A stretch of 64,000 bases of DNA, from positions 272,849-336,848 of the forward strand of contig CAJNDS010002234.1 in NCBI GenBank assembly GCA_905221605.1, in the 5' to 3' direction. The DNA is from Symbiodinium natans (Eukaryota; Sar; Dinophyceae; Suessiales; Symbiodiniaceae). Below the pieces are notes generated by a model. That model did not search any database. It was given only the letters and a program-made list of their open reading frames with translations, and was not told where the DNA came from. Positions within the stretch are counted from its first letter, which is position 1. Each line of letters starts with the position of its first letter. Below, one piece after another: positions 49,801 to 59,324 of the stretch. The translations under genes and the position numbers were made by a program.

Positions 49801-51804
49801 CCTAAACCCTAAACCCTAAACCCTAAACCCTAAACCCTAAATAAACCCTACACCCCAGCCCCTCCCCCAGTAGAGTTAAGGGGCGTCAGTACATGCCTGG
49901 CGCAAGTCCTTGGTGCCTTCAGGTCGGCTTCATCCTCTCCTCTGATATTCCTTGCACCAAGAGCCTTGGCTGGAAGAGGGTTTCGGGTTTAGGGTTTAGG
50001 GTTTCGGGTTTCGGGTTTAGGGTTTTGCTTCTTGGGTCTTAGGGCCCCCTGAGTGATTTTTCAACACCAGCCAAGGAACATTCAGAAGATCGTGTCGATC
50101 TTTGCCAACAGAACCGGCCGTATCTGCAGCTTGGCAGGGCGATCCAGCAAGTTCGAGGGCCTAAGGTTTAGGGTTGAAAGGTATACGCTAGCATCGTAAC
50201 CATGTAATAGAAGCTTAGTCCAGAATCTACTAAAAAATAAGAACCTGATCGTCTAGTGAGATGCTGTGCTTCTGGTATAGTTCCATGCCCAGTTCACCTG
50301 AGTGGTCCATGCCTTGCGTCTGCGTTGAGTCTTCCAGGCATCCGGGTCCATGACGAAGTCGAGCGATGCCCGCAACGAGTGAAGTGCTTGGAAGTGGGGG
50401 ATTGGCTGGAGGTGGACTGCCCTGGCAAAGATGGATTAGGGTTTAGGGTATAGGGTTTAGGGGTTCAACAACAGAACACGCCGATTCATGTGAACTGAGC
50501 ACGGCACCCGCCTTTGCCCGATAGATCATACTTAGTTGGAAAGGTTTCGTGTTGGCTTTGCTCCTGTACAGCCACGTTCACCTGCTTTGTTTTTGACAAG
50601 ACGTCTTAAGTTCTTTTAAGAGTCGTGCCTGATAGCTGTCTGACATGTAGGCGCTCCCACCAATCTCCCACCCAAGCTTGTTGTCAACATGAGATGGTAG
50701 ATTACCGCGCAGGTACATGCAGATCTCACCCAGCAGATTGTCAACTTCACCGTCTGGCCCAAGGCACACCTGTCAGCGTCAAGCGTGCATATGTTCCAGC
50801 AAACTACGCCTTGATAGCTGCGCCCACCCCCGCCCTCCCTACAGTAAGCCTCCACAACGCCGGAACCCGATTGTGATGCGGGCCGAGGACGGCTCTGAGC
50901 CCTCGTTCACCACTGTCTCCTTCAAGGAAACCTTGAACCAGGTGGGAAGGATTGGGAGCGGCTGAACCCCCAACCTCAGAAAACAAAAACAATTGGGGTC
51001 AATGTGGTGCTCAATTGGCGGGCTTGTTTTCTCAGCAGCCTTGTACGTGTTCAACGAAGCCGAGGGTGTAGACTCTCTGCTGCAAGCATGGGACTCCAGA
51101 CACATGGCCATTGAGAGCCCAATTTGGGTTGGTACAAGTACCCCGGCATGGCGTCTTGACTGATGTTCCCTACTTTAGGAGCATGCCTGTCGGAATGACG
51201 AAGTGAGTCGATGGGTTCAGGGTCCCTAAATCCAAAACCCTGAACATCCCGAAGCCCAAAACCCCTCACTTCCGCCTGAGGCGCGTGCACGCGGCGTGAC
51301 TGGCTTGCCACGCAACCCCTGCGGCCGCCTGGCTCAAGAAAGACAGGCTTCCTAGGGTTTTCAGTTTAGGGTTTAGGGGTTTAGGGCTTGGGGTTGAGGG
51401 TTTAGGGTTTTGCTGAGGGTTTAGGGGTTGAGGGGGTCAGGCTAGAAATCACACGGATCTTGTCTCTAAAGGTTGAAAGTGCCCCGACCTAGTGTAGGGT
51501 TTAGGAACACCCTTAACCCAATTTAATTGTTTTGGACTGTTCAGGGCTGGGGAAACCCTACCCTGCAGCCTTATAAACCCTAAAACCTAAACCTGAACCC
51601 CGTACCAAGTTTGCCAAGAGGGGTTTAGGGATTTTGGGGGTCTAGGGTTGAGATAGCGGTTCAGGGTTTTGGGTGAAGGGAACCCTAAACCCTAAACCCT
51701 AATAACTAATAACTAATAACCCTAAACCCTAAACCCTGTCTCAACAAGGCTACCTGGCCGTGGTCATCAAGCATGTTGGGGTGTCTGTGGCGCTGGGCTC
51801 ATGA
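46892..51804 (+). CDS. Gene A: multi-exon, SPRY-like C-terminal region
   Basis: Core exons, all joined in phase: 48679-48715, 48884-48947, 49134-49193, 49345-49386, 49923-49960, 50076-50125, 50338-50411, 50713-50763, 50888-50941. Key pieces are GRSHRFHQK, MGVMSDDARTFTKRYNK, GRLSIVCENKVHF, VQFTDGELCSADGA, VGFILSSDIPCTKNIQKIVS, RTGRICIRVHDEVERC, VKCLEVGDWLEV, DLTQQIVNFTVWPK. A last exon 51749-51804 (GYLAVVIKHVGVSVALGS, TGA) fits as the C-terminus, with a possible micro-exon at 51179-51203. Candidate upstream exons: 46892-47042 (QQTVMVAVPAMHAAVPALPG, Met/Pro-rich) and 47330-47421 (LRNEEVATRLGVFSGSGFRF). The GDWLEV...VNFTV core resembles SPRY domains; this is inference. Six of eight core introns start GC, one GA, one GT. 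Exon order and lengths match gene B at 59325. Confidence 0.75.
47805..48218 (+). CDS. 137-codon ORF inside gene A span
   Basis: ATG-initiated MFVGKVCSAPALPYTCQSHD with a hydrophobic segment MLTFCTSILTFLITPTAAAL. It lies in what would be an intron of gene A and overlaps a 122-codon antisense frame, so it may be intronic debris. Confidence 0.25.
   Translation: MFVGKVCSAPALPYTCQSHDSQTSRLEKGWLGARLPAPKRASTAYSSKGFPTPLTRARKGQEFIMVSNVAMLTFCTSILTFLITPTAAALAPHWCLRCCTRGAARSWCGCLSSNNPRKESLRTHHMQGHHAHKPQIP
49637..49711. repeat. CT microsatellite in gene A intron
   Basis: TCTCTC with TCGATC interruptions, within the intron 49387-49922, which also holds about 14 CCCTAAA units at 49752-49840. Confidence 0.9.
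49961..50075 (+). other. Gene A intron absent from gene B
   Basis: The intron starts GAGCCTTGG, ends CAGCCAAG and splits a Lys codon (ACC AA | G AAC). It contains several TTTAGGG and TTTCGGG units. In gene B the same codons run on without interruption (62713-62800, 88 nt, equal to 38 + 50 in A). CCAAG stands at both borders, as expected for insertion with a short duplication. Confidence 0.75.
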
Positions 51805-52039
51805 AGGATGAGGCTCCTTCGCGTGGTGATGGGTTTAGGGTTTAGGGTTTATAGGGCATAGGGCTTAGGGTTTAGGGTTTAGGCTTTAGGGTTCTTAGGG
51901 CCTGCAGAGAATCTCAGCCCCAAAGCCCCCAAACCCGCAGCAATCTCCAGAAGTAGCTAGTGGTGTTTCGGACATCTCTCTCGTTGCATCCTAAACTCTC
52001 GAAGCCCTACTGGCCAGAAGGCCGTTTGCTGGCCGTGCT

Positions 52040-52291
52040 GTGCGAGACCGCCGACCGCATAGGGCCGGTCTCACAAGTCTTAGTTTCCAGGTAGTGGGCT
52101 GGAGGCTTAGGCTTTTAGCTAGGGCATTGGCCGAATTTGTGGAATCTTCTGTCCAATTTTTAACAGAGTTTCGGACCAAGCGTCCCACACTGGTTTCCGC
52201 CTGCCGGACGAGTTTGATCTGGGGCGTGACCAAAATTTATGGGGCCGATTCAGGTGTCTCTTTTCACGTGTACGCTCAAAATATGTACTGA
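52040..52291 (+). CDS. 83-codon ORF, unknown
   Basis: The frame encodes RLRLLARALAEFVESSVQFL, TEFRTKRPTLVSACRTSLIW and GVTKIYGADSGVSFHVYAQN. The antisense frame (51991-52233) is equally protein-like, so strand is uncertain. Confidence 0.35.
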   Translation: MRDRRPHRAGLTSLSFQVVGWRLRLLARALAEFVESSVQFLTEFRTKRPTLVSACRTSLIWGVTKIYGADSGVSFHVYAQNMY

Positions 52292-52322
52292 TGTCTCCAT
52301 ATACGAACACATACATGTATTT

Positions 52323-52353
<31 letters not shown>

Positions 52354-52536
52354 GTATAGCCAGAACAGTTCGGGGTAAGAAAAGGGGCCGATGACTTCGA
52401 CGGGCCTCCAAGTTTGTGGGGAGGAGCACCCGCGGCACATTTTTCAGCCTTGCGCTGCGGCTCCCCAGCCGCCGGGCTTCCTCACGGATTTTTCATTTTT
52501 CCAGACCGCTGTCGATTGTAATGGTCCCGTGTCGCC

Positions 52537-52607
52537 TAAACCCTAAACCCTAAACCCTAAACCCTAAACCCTAAACCCTAAAACCTAAACCCTAAACCCT
52601 AAACCCC
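52537..52607. repeat. Telomere-like tract, CCCTAAA orientation
   Basis: About nine units. From 52610 to 53190 I see only a short inverted repeat (CATATGGCCAG...CTGGCCATATG, 52719 and 52795) and no convincing exon. Confidence 0.9.
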
Positions 52608-53196
52608 ATATGTTGGCTGCGTGCTGAGGGGCAGAGCATGTTGGTGGAGCCTTGAGTTGCGTTTAGTGAGGCGGTGGTGTCATGTACAGAGCCCGGCACA
52701 GGCGCTGTATGCTGGCATCATATGGCCAGTTCTGGAAGTGTCCCCCTTGCTCAGTTGGGGCGCCCGCCCTAAAAGGACTATTGTTTTTGGATAGCTGGCC
52801 ATATGGCTGCCGCACGCACGGGCAAACACCAGGATCATGCTCTGGTTTACAAGTTCTTTAAGCAGGCTTAACTTCTCGACTAAGGAACCCTTCCCCCATA
52901 ACCCTAAAGCATAGGCGAAAGCCTGCGTTCTTCCGCAGCATGAAGTGAATGCTGAGCTCGAGATTTGGCAGCTCGTGGCTTCGTGGGGTTCCGATCTCAG
53001 GGGTCGTTTTTGGGTTATAGGGTTCTTAGGGTGCAGGGTTCAGGTGGTTTTAGAGTATCAGGAAGAATCTGCCTGCTACACGCCTGCCAACTGACCGGTG
53101 TCACTCAAGCTGACGTGGGCTGAGAAGTCACTGGCCTGAACCTGATGTAGCAGACGTAGTGCAGCACCATTGCATGATTCGACTCTTCGTTTGCAG

Positions 53197-53259
53197 CCCC
53201 GACAGCACTGCGCAGATCATGCCTTCGTACCGCATGATCCGTAGATCGAGGAGCCTTTG
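53197..53259 (+). CDS. Exon-like stretch ending in stop
   Basis: After CGTTTGCAG the frame encodes PDSTAQIMPSYRMIRRSRSL and TGA. Its phase does not join the exon at 53270. Confidence 0.4.
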
Positions 53260-53269
53260 AAACCTCGAG

Positions 53270-53442
53270 TACACGCGAATACACAGACGAATTCAACACA
53301 ACCAAAGTGGTGTGCCCGCTTTGCTTGCCCAGCAAGCGTGGATCGGTGAGTTTAGTAGATTCAGTAGATCTTTTTGTTCTATGCTCCACAGATGCCTGCT
53401 GACAAGCCATGGACCTTAACAGCCAGCACACAACACTCCTGA
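53270..53442 (+). CDS. 3' gene end with a 46 bp canonical intron
   Basis: Exon 53270-53345 encodes TREYTDEFNTTKVVCPLCLP, SKRGS and ends at the donor GTGAGTTT. Intron 53346-53391 is 46 bp with a T-rich tract and ends TCCACAG. Exon 53392-53442 encodes MPADKPWTLTASTQHS and TGA, in phase. The CPLC pair could bind zinc with partners upstream. Confidence 0.65.
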
Positions 53443-53449
53443 AAAAGCT

Positions 53450-53610
53450 GAGAGGCTCGTGGTTTTGGATGGCAGCTTCTGCGAGGAGCAGGGCCCGCGC
53501 AGGCCTGCGAAGATGCGGGAGGGAGCTTGCCCTTACGCTCTTCAGACCGTGATTCCAGCAGGGGTGGCCATCATCCAGCTGCGATGTTGGAGCCTCACAC
53601 CCAAAGGCAG
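53450..53610 (+). CDS. Exon, unknown protein
   Basis: After AGCTGAG the frame encodes RLVVLDGSFCEEQGPRRPAK, MREGACPYALQTVIPAGVAI, IQLRCWSLTPK. It starts eight bases after the stop at 53442, so it is either an alternative exon or the start of the next gene. From 53610 to 54340 family 2 and telomere-like repeats are found. Confidence 0.5.
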
Positions 53611-53857
53611 AAAAGGGAATCCAGGGTTAAAGTTTAGTTATAGGGTGTGAAGTGTAGTAATACTCGGGGCCTGAATGATTAGGACAGGGTTTTGAGGGTG
53701 ATTATAGCAATGGTATACTTACAAAGGGACCCTAAGTAGTAATTATTCCGACCCTACATTACGGCGTTCAGGGCTCGGGCTGGGTTCAAGTTTCCCCTCC
53801 AAGAGTCGGTCCACATGGTCAGTTAGTTCACAGATCATTGTCCCCATGGCGTTGAAT

Positions 53858-53967
53858 ATGGAGGTTTTCCGAAATTAGGGGGTACCTTGTTGAGGTCCTG
53901 AATATAAGGGAATCCTACAATTTGGGGGTCCAGATTGGGGGCCCCCCTTATTTTCGCAAACTCCCAT
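53858..53967. mobile_element. Family 2 element
   Basis: ATGGAGGTTTTCCGAAATTA at the left, AATCCTACAATTTGGGGGTC in the centre, ATTTTCGCAAACTCCCAT at the right. The clearest copy of the family. Confidence 0.8.
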
Positions 53968-54469
53968 GTTCAGTCCGCGGTGTGTCTGAACTGCAAGCCC
54001 CAGCTCTGAAGCCCCCAAACCGCAAGCCCCTAAACTCCAAAAAGCCTGTTTAGGGTTGAGGGTTTATAGAGTTTAGGGTTTATAGAGTTTAGGGTTTAGG
54101 GTTTAGGGTTCCCCAAACACCATGAAGCCTGCGCTCGCAAGCTCCATTTTGTTGGCTCGGGCTCGTCGGAGACAGTGCTCGAAGATCAGCCGAGGTGGAG
54201 CCCTAAGTGGACGGTTCAAAAAGGGTTTGGGAACCCTGAGCCCTAAGTAACCCTAAATAACCCTGAAGAACCCTAAAAGAAACCCTAAACCCTGAACCCT
54301 AAACCAGGATTTGAAGTGGGGTTTGTAGTAGCCGACAAAGCACCTAAACTGCAACCCCTACTACAAAACCTAAGCCTAAACTAGTCCAATCCACAGTGTT
54401 TGTTTTGGCAAGAGCACCAGAAAAGCAAAGGCCAAACACGTCGAACAAAGCACAAACAAACAAAAATGC

Positions 54470-54800
54470 ACACGCACACGCACACGCACACACACCCACA
54501 CCCACACCCACACCCACACCCACACCCACACCCACACCCACACCCACACCCACACCCACACCCACACCCACACCCACACCCACCACCCACACCCACCACC
54601 CACACCCTCCCACCCACCCACCCACCCACCCACCCGCGCACGCGCACGAGCACGCGCATGCGCCCCCGCGCCCACGCGCCCCCGCGCCCCCGCACCCCCG
54701 CGCCCCCGCGCGCACGCGCGCGAACACGCGCACGCCCATGCGCACGCACACGCGCACGCGCACGCGCACCTACGCACGCACACACACACACACACACAGA
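54470..54800. repeat. CACACC/CACGCG microsatellite
   Basis: CACACC units grade into CCACCC, then CGCGCC and CACGCG units, then CA. Six long His/Thr/Pro, Arg/Val or Cys/Gly repeat ORFs in this stretch are artefacts. Confidence 0.95.
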
Positions 54801-55431
54801 GCAAGCAGAGTATCCAGACACGTCCTGTTCTTTGAATGCAGCTCAATTCTAACCCAACTGAATTGGCCGTGGACATAGACATCTATTCGGGTCTGAGTGT
54901 ACGTGACTAGCATCCGAAGCCACCACACTTTCTGGCAATCCTCACCCTAGACCCTCCTAAGGTCCCAAAGCTTTGTCATACAACAATCTCCACCCCATAA
55001 CTGGCAATCACCAGAAAAGAGCAAGTTGAAGGACAAGGCGAAAAGTTCATTACCACAGAAAGTCGTTTTTTTGATGTTTTTGGTATCTCCTGTTCAATCT
55101 GACGATAAGAAATCTAGACAAGCTGGATGTCACATGAGACCGCGGGTGCAATCAAACTCTCTTGGGATCTTGGCAGTATAATGGGACAGTGAACAACTGT
55201 ACCAAGGTTTAGTTCAAGTGCAACAAGCACATGACCTTAAATCAAGCATTCACCCCCGGATATGCAATTCTTAGATCTTTCTAGTTTAGCGCCCGAGTCG
55301 ACAAGCAAATTCTGAATTTCGCTATCTTAGCTTACGGCACCCTCCCACCGTGCCCCCCAACTTGAAAAGAACCGTACACCCAAAACACCAAGCCCAATAA
55401 TTGGGCTTGGTGTTTAGGGCAATTATTGGGT

Positions 55432-55700
55432 TTAGACTTCTGTGGAAGAATGCTGGCCATACATTAGGACCGGCTCTCGGTAGGCTTGCAAAGCATCCAT
55501 TAGGGAACAGTGACAGCGCTGGATCAGAAACACCTGGATTTCGATGAGGGCACCCTCGATTTCTGAGGCATGAAGCGCCTCCGCCTTCTTTTTCTCACCT
55601 CGACAATTTGAGGGTACCCTGGATTTCTTGTCCAATTTTCCGAAGGTGAGAACCAAGTGCCTCAACGCAATTTGCTTCAGGCCCTGAAATCAGAAATCCT
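55432..55700 (-). CDS. Likely minus-strand gene piece
   Basis: On the minus strand, after TTTCAG, the frame encodes LKQIALRHLVLTFGKLDKKS, GEKKKAEALHASEIEGALIE, IQVFLIQRCHCSLMDALQAY and REPVLMYGQHSSTEV-stop, open throughout. GT dinucleotides follow AAATCCAGG and AATCCAG, so part may be introns. It is the only minus-strand frame I favour. The stretch 54880-55430 holds no other gene apart from a weak open + segment near 55010. Confidence 0.45.
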
Positions 55701-55732
55701 GCCCCTCAACTTCTTAATTCGGGGCACAAAAA

Positions 55733-55951
55733 ATGCTAAACTGCCAACGAGGAGATTCTGATGTCAACGCCTTTGCCAGCCTGCCGCAGAATGGTCCCCC
55801 CCCCCCCTCCTTAAACGCACATCTAGCTCCTCAAACATACGAAATCCACTCAAAAACACATCCGTCCCCTCAAATTCTTAAACGCCACACATCCGGCCCC
55901 TCACATTCTCAATTTGTCCCCCCGATCATGAAATGTTGGTCCCCAGGCTGA
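55733..55951 (+). CDS. 72-codon ORF, doubtful
   Basis: Contains NCQRGDSDVNAFASLPQNGP, then Pro/His-rich sequence from degenerate CCCTCA-TTCTTAA units. Probably partly repeat. Confidence 0.2.
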   Translation: MLNCQRGDSDVNAFASLPQNGPPPPSLNAHLAPQTYEIHSKTHPSPQILKRHTSGPSHSQFVPPIMKCWSPG

Positions 55952-56228
55952 GGGCACCTTCAGTTTCTGGATTAGTCTCGGCTGTCTTGCTCTCTCACAT
56001 CTCGCACGTCCGGCCGGGGGTCCCCCAGGCTGAGGGTGCTCCTTTCTTGGTCCAATCATTGCTTACCCTAAACCCCAAACCCTAAACCCTAAACCCTAAA
56101 CCCCTGTAGGTTTAGATCAGTCCCCGCAGCCTGAATCGGATCCCGAGGTGCACGATTGAAAGCATGCTGCAGTCCTCAAGCTTCACGGAGAGGACGGCCT
56201 TCAGCAGGCGACGGCGTGTGTAGTCAAG

Positions 56229-56561
56229 TGTGTGTGTGTGTGTGTGTGCATGTGCATGTGCATGTGCATGTGCATGTGCATGTGCATGTGCATGTGCATG
56301 TGCGTGTGCGTGTGCGTGTGCGTGTGCGTGTGCGTGTGCGTGTGCGTGTGCGTGTGCGTGTGCGTGTGCGTGCGTGTGCGTGTGCGTGTGCGTGTGCGTG
56401 TGCGTGTGCGTGTGCGTGTGCGTGTGCGTGTGCGTGTGCGTGTGCGTGTGCGTGTGCGTGTGCGTGTGCGTGTGCGTGTGCGTGTGCGTGTGCGTGTGCG
56501 TGTGAGTGTGCGTGTGCGTGTGCGTGTGCGTGTGCGTGTGCGTGTGCGTGTGCGTGTGCGT

Positions 56562-56604
<43 letters not shown>
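56229..56604. repeat. TG / TGCATG / TGCGTG microsatellite
   Basis: TG units, then about 11 TGCATG units, then more than 40 TGCGTG units with single variants, then TG. Long dipeptide ORFs through it are artefacts. Confidence 0.95.
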
Positions 56605-56606
<2 letters not shown>

Positions 56607-56757
56607 TTGGGGGCACGGGGGTTATTCAATTTGAGGCCCCTTTGCTGGAAGTTCTGGAGGGTCCGTCATTGAAGATTCTTAGTAGATTCCCTCATTCCCT
56701 ACGAAGAGCCAGCAAGTCCAACATTCCCACGGTCGGTAGCCTGGTATGTTGGTGCAG

Positions 56758-56828
56758 GCCATGCAACGACTTCGACGACTTTGGTGTGCCAAGCTCTGAT
56801 GATGACAAGGCCTCCCCATCCAAAGCCA
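56758..56828 (+). CDS. Exon with acidic SSDDD motif and GT donor
   Basis: After GGTGCAG the frame encodes PCNDFDDFGVPSSDDDKASP, SKA and ends at GTGTGTACGG. The upstream bases 56640-56757 are open in the same frame (LEVLEGPSLKILSRFPHSLR) and may belong to it. A family 2 element follows in the intron. Confidence 0.5.
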
Positions 56829-56835
56829 GGTGTGT

Positions 56836-56949
56836 ACGGCGGGTTTACGGGAATAGCCCGAACATAGACAATATAGACCCCCAAATAGTAGGATTCCCTC
56901 AGAATATGGACCCCAATATGGACTACCCCTTCATTTCGGACACCCCCAT
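56836..56949. mobile_element. Family 2 element, reverse orientation
   Basis: ACCCCCAAATAGTAGGATTC in the centre and TTCATTTCGGACACCCCCAT at the right end are the family signature on the opposite strand. Confidence 0.7.
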
Positions 56950-57099
56950 GTAGGCAGGGTTCAGGGTTGAGGGCTGGGGTCTTGGGGTTTAAAAGGTTTC
57001 GAGGCATGGAGCCCCCAACCCTAGGGGCCCTACCGTAAGGCCCCGATGGGAGTTTGAGTTTTGGGGTGGCAGGTAAGACGGTCTGCCGCATTTGGGTGT

Positions 57100-57312
57100 G
57101 TTCCTTTACTTGCCAGAGGCAAAGCAAAAGGAAGGCTTCCCTCGGCTTTCACAGGGCTTCTCGGGGCTTTTCTTTCTGAACTCCAAACCTTCCTGCGAAG
57201 CCCTTACCCTAAGCCCTGAGCCGTTCTTCCTCAGGTGCTTCTGGACCTTGGCCGCTTCGCTTCTGCAGCAGCCCGCCGCCGTCAATCCAAGAAGGCCCAG
57301 AGCGCGGTTGAG
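57100..57312 (+). CDS. Two exons, unknown protein
   Basis: A hydrophobic open segment near 57100-57185 (VFLYLPEAKQKEGFPRLSQG) precedes exon 57235-57312, which has the acceptor TTCCTCAG and exactly 26 codons: VLLDLGRFASAAARRRQSKK, AQSAVE. G-rich telomeric repeat follows immediately. The last exon is the stronger. Confidence 0.6.
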
Positions 57313-57584
57313 GGTTTAGGGCTTGTGATTGGGGCTTGGAGTTTAGGGTTCAGGGTTTAGGATTGAGGGTTTAGGGTTTAGGATTTAGGGTTTAGGATTT
57401 AGGGTTTAGGATTTAGGGTTTAGGGAGGTTTTGGCTTGCTGGGATTTGGGAGGTCTTCGGTCGTGGGCTTCCGTCCCCTCAACCCCCCTAAACCCTAAAC
57501 CCTAAATCCTAAACCCGGAACCCCTTTCAAGTTTAGCGTCATGACGGCGGCTTCCCTCTTCGCTAAGCGAATTGAAGTCGCCAG

Positions 57585-57757
57585 GTGGTGGACACAACGC
57601 CAGTGGCCTGGCCCCGACCGTGTTCAGCAGTTTATGGGATGGAAAAGAAGCTCCAAACTCTAAACCTCTCACGTTGCCCATGTCATGAGCTCAGGCTACG
57701 CAGAAGGAGGACCCTTCCAATGAGAAGAATGAGAAGCCACAGCCCGCACCAATTCAG
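57585..57757 (+). CDS. Two exons, unknown protein
   Basis: 57585-57655 (after GTCGCCAG) encodes VVDTTPVAWPRPCSAVYGME or, one frame on, WWTQRQWPGPDRVQQFMGWK. 57695-57757 has the acceptor GAGCTCAG, donor GTGCTGGG and exactly 21 codons, ATQKEDPSNEKNEKPQPAPI,Q, a charged linker. Confidence 0.6.
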
Positions 57758-57925
57758 GTGCTGGGAGGGAAGGGTTGAGGGCCAGGGTTTTACTATCTTG
57801 GGAGGCTCGTGGCTTTACCGGAATGCATCAGGAGCATGTAGAAGCAACCAGCGCCAACCATCGAGGGAGCGAGATGAGAATCCCTGAGCCCCCCAAACCC
57901 TAAAGCCCCCCAGCTTTGCCAGCAG

Positions 57926-58224
57926 GTCCTCGTGCAAGGCAAGCCGGAGCGTCAGTCTTGGGCAGATGTCGCTTCGGACGATGAGGACTCGAAGCTCCAA
58001 GTTCAAGATTGGAGCCTGTTCAAGGGAACTTGATGAGGCTTGAGAGGGTTACGGGTTTGGGCGGTTTGATCAGTGGTTTTGCTGTGATTTCTTCACTAGA
58101 TGAAGACAAACCGGACGAAGAAGATGGGTATCCTGAGGTCCTGAGGCCAAGGAAAGCAACTGCATCGTTTGAAGTGCTTCTGTCAAATTATCACTGCATT
58201 ACAGCAGCAGCGGGAAGCATGTGA
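57926..58224 (+). CDS. WADVASDDE exon and following ORF
   Basis: Exon 57926-57993 (acceptor CAGCAG, GC donor) encodes VLVQGKPERQSWADVASDDE,DSK, matching the motif in 43818. An open frame to a TGA at 58222 continues with ISSLDEDKPDEEDGYPEVLR and PRKATASFEVLLSNYHCITA. CTTCACTAG before DEDKPDEEDG may be an acceptor. The joins are not proven. Confidence 0.5.
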
Positions 58225-58351
58225 TAAGTCACCTGAACCCTCGCCTCCTCCCACCCCCTCCCTCCTGGCTCCCCCTCCCATCCTCCCCCCTCCCCGCTTT
58301 TAGAGAAGCTGGGGTTCAAGGGCGTGCACCGGATCCGATGTCCGACAGGAT

Positions 58352-58534
58352 ATGACGGCCTTCTCATGGACGCCACAGACGTCTGACCACAACACGACCA
58401 GGATGCTGGGAGCTGTTCGATGTTTCTGCGAGAGCGGGAGGAAGAGGGGGAGGGAGAGCGAGACTGGGCTTGAACATCGCGTACGCCAAGCCACTAAACG
58501 CCCCCCGACCTCAGAGCACAAGTTGACCGTGTAG
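58352..58534 (+). CDS. 60-codon ORF
   Basis: ATG-initiated MTAFSWTPQTSDHNTTRMLG, then a basic segment. The overlapping frame upstream (EKLGFKGVHRIRCPTGYDGL) resembles part of an RCC1-type repeat, and a 107-codon antisense frame is open. Confidence 0.3.
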   Translation: MTAFSWTPQTSDHNTTRMLGAVRCFCESGRKRGRESETGLEHRVRQATKRPPTSEHKLTV

Positions 58535-58558
58535 TAAAGCCTGGAACCTGTCATGGAG

Positions 58559-58631
58559 CTACTGGAACGCCAGGAAAGACGAAGATGAGAAGCCCGCCCA
58601 AAACACGGAAGAGAAGTGGCCACTCAGCTGG
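58559..58631 (+). CDS. Exon, charged, with GT donor
   Basis: After CATGGAG the frame encodes YWNARKDEDEKPAQNTEEKW, PLSW and ends at GTTTTACAG. Strong composition and both borders. Confidence 0.6.
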
Positions 58632-59086
58632 GTTTTACAGTTTGAGTTTAGGGCCTGTACCAGGTTTAGAGCTTGATTCGAGCTTCAGGGTGAACCTTTC
58701 TAAACCACTTGCGCGAACCTCCAAGTGAGCCCAAATTGCCATGCAACTGAAGGTCGTGGAGTACGGCCGCGACTGAGAGCCTGGATGACTTGGCGTGGGT
58801 CGGGCCTCGCGGTTTGGGGAGCGTATGATGCTGTTGGGCTTGGGGGAGGTGGCTTCAAGATTTCGAAGCAAGGGCTAAGGGACCCCAAGGCACCGAGAGC
58901 CTTGGATCGGGCATTGGTTATTCAAAGATGAAATTTCCTCTTCAGGGAGTAAAGGAGGGACCCTTGTAAGGGACCTTAGGGGTTATTTTAATTTGGGGTT
59001 ACTTAGGTATATAGGGACTATTCATGGCATATATATCTATATATATATATACATAGTATATATATATATAAACAGCCTCACAGTCC

Positions 59087-59278
59087 ATGGTGTACAATGG
59101 TCTGCTGGGGCACGGCTGCTTGCCACCTTTAGAGAAGCATTTAATGCAACTGGCTGGCTTGCTTCTGCCAGGGGGCATCAAGCCGGAATGGGTGCAAACG
59201 CATGGTGCCAAACCCACAACGTCATGGTTCCGAATGTGCGGCCTTGTTCGGCCAGTCTACTGTGATTCTCGGGTTTAA
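59087..59278 (+). CDS. 63-codon ORF, unknown protein
   Basis: MVYNGLLGHGCLPPLEKHLM, QLAGLLLPGGIKPEWVQTHG, AKPTTSWFRMCGLVRPVYCD. Free of repeats, preceded by TA repeat. It may be an upstream exon of gene B or a separate small gene. Confidence 0.45.
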   Translation: MVYNGLLGHGCLPPLEKHLMQLAGLLLPGGIKPEWVQTHGAKPTTSWFRMCGLVRPVYCDSRV

Positions 59279-59324
59279 GATACAAGGTTTAGAACACACC
59301 CGACATGTCGGGCAATCACGCCAG

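Noticed and set aside
54344-54882. Long ORFs up to 168 codons on both strands
   Set aside because: Produced by the CACACC/CACGCG repeat; dipeptide and tripeptide periodicity only.
56156-56953. 265-codon + ORF and antisense partners
   Set aside because: Most of it is the TGCGTG array. Only the part after 56640 looks protein-like and is listed as an exon.
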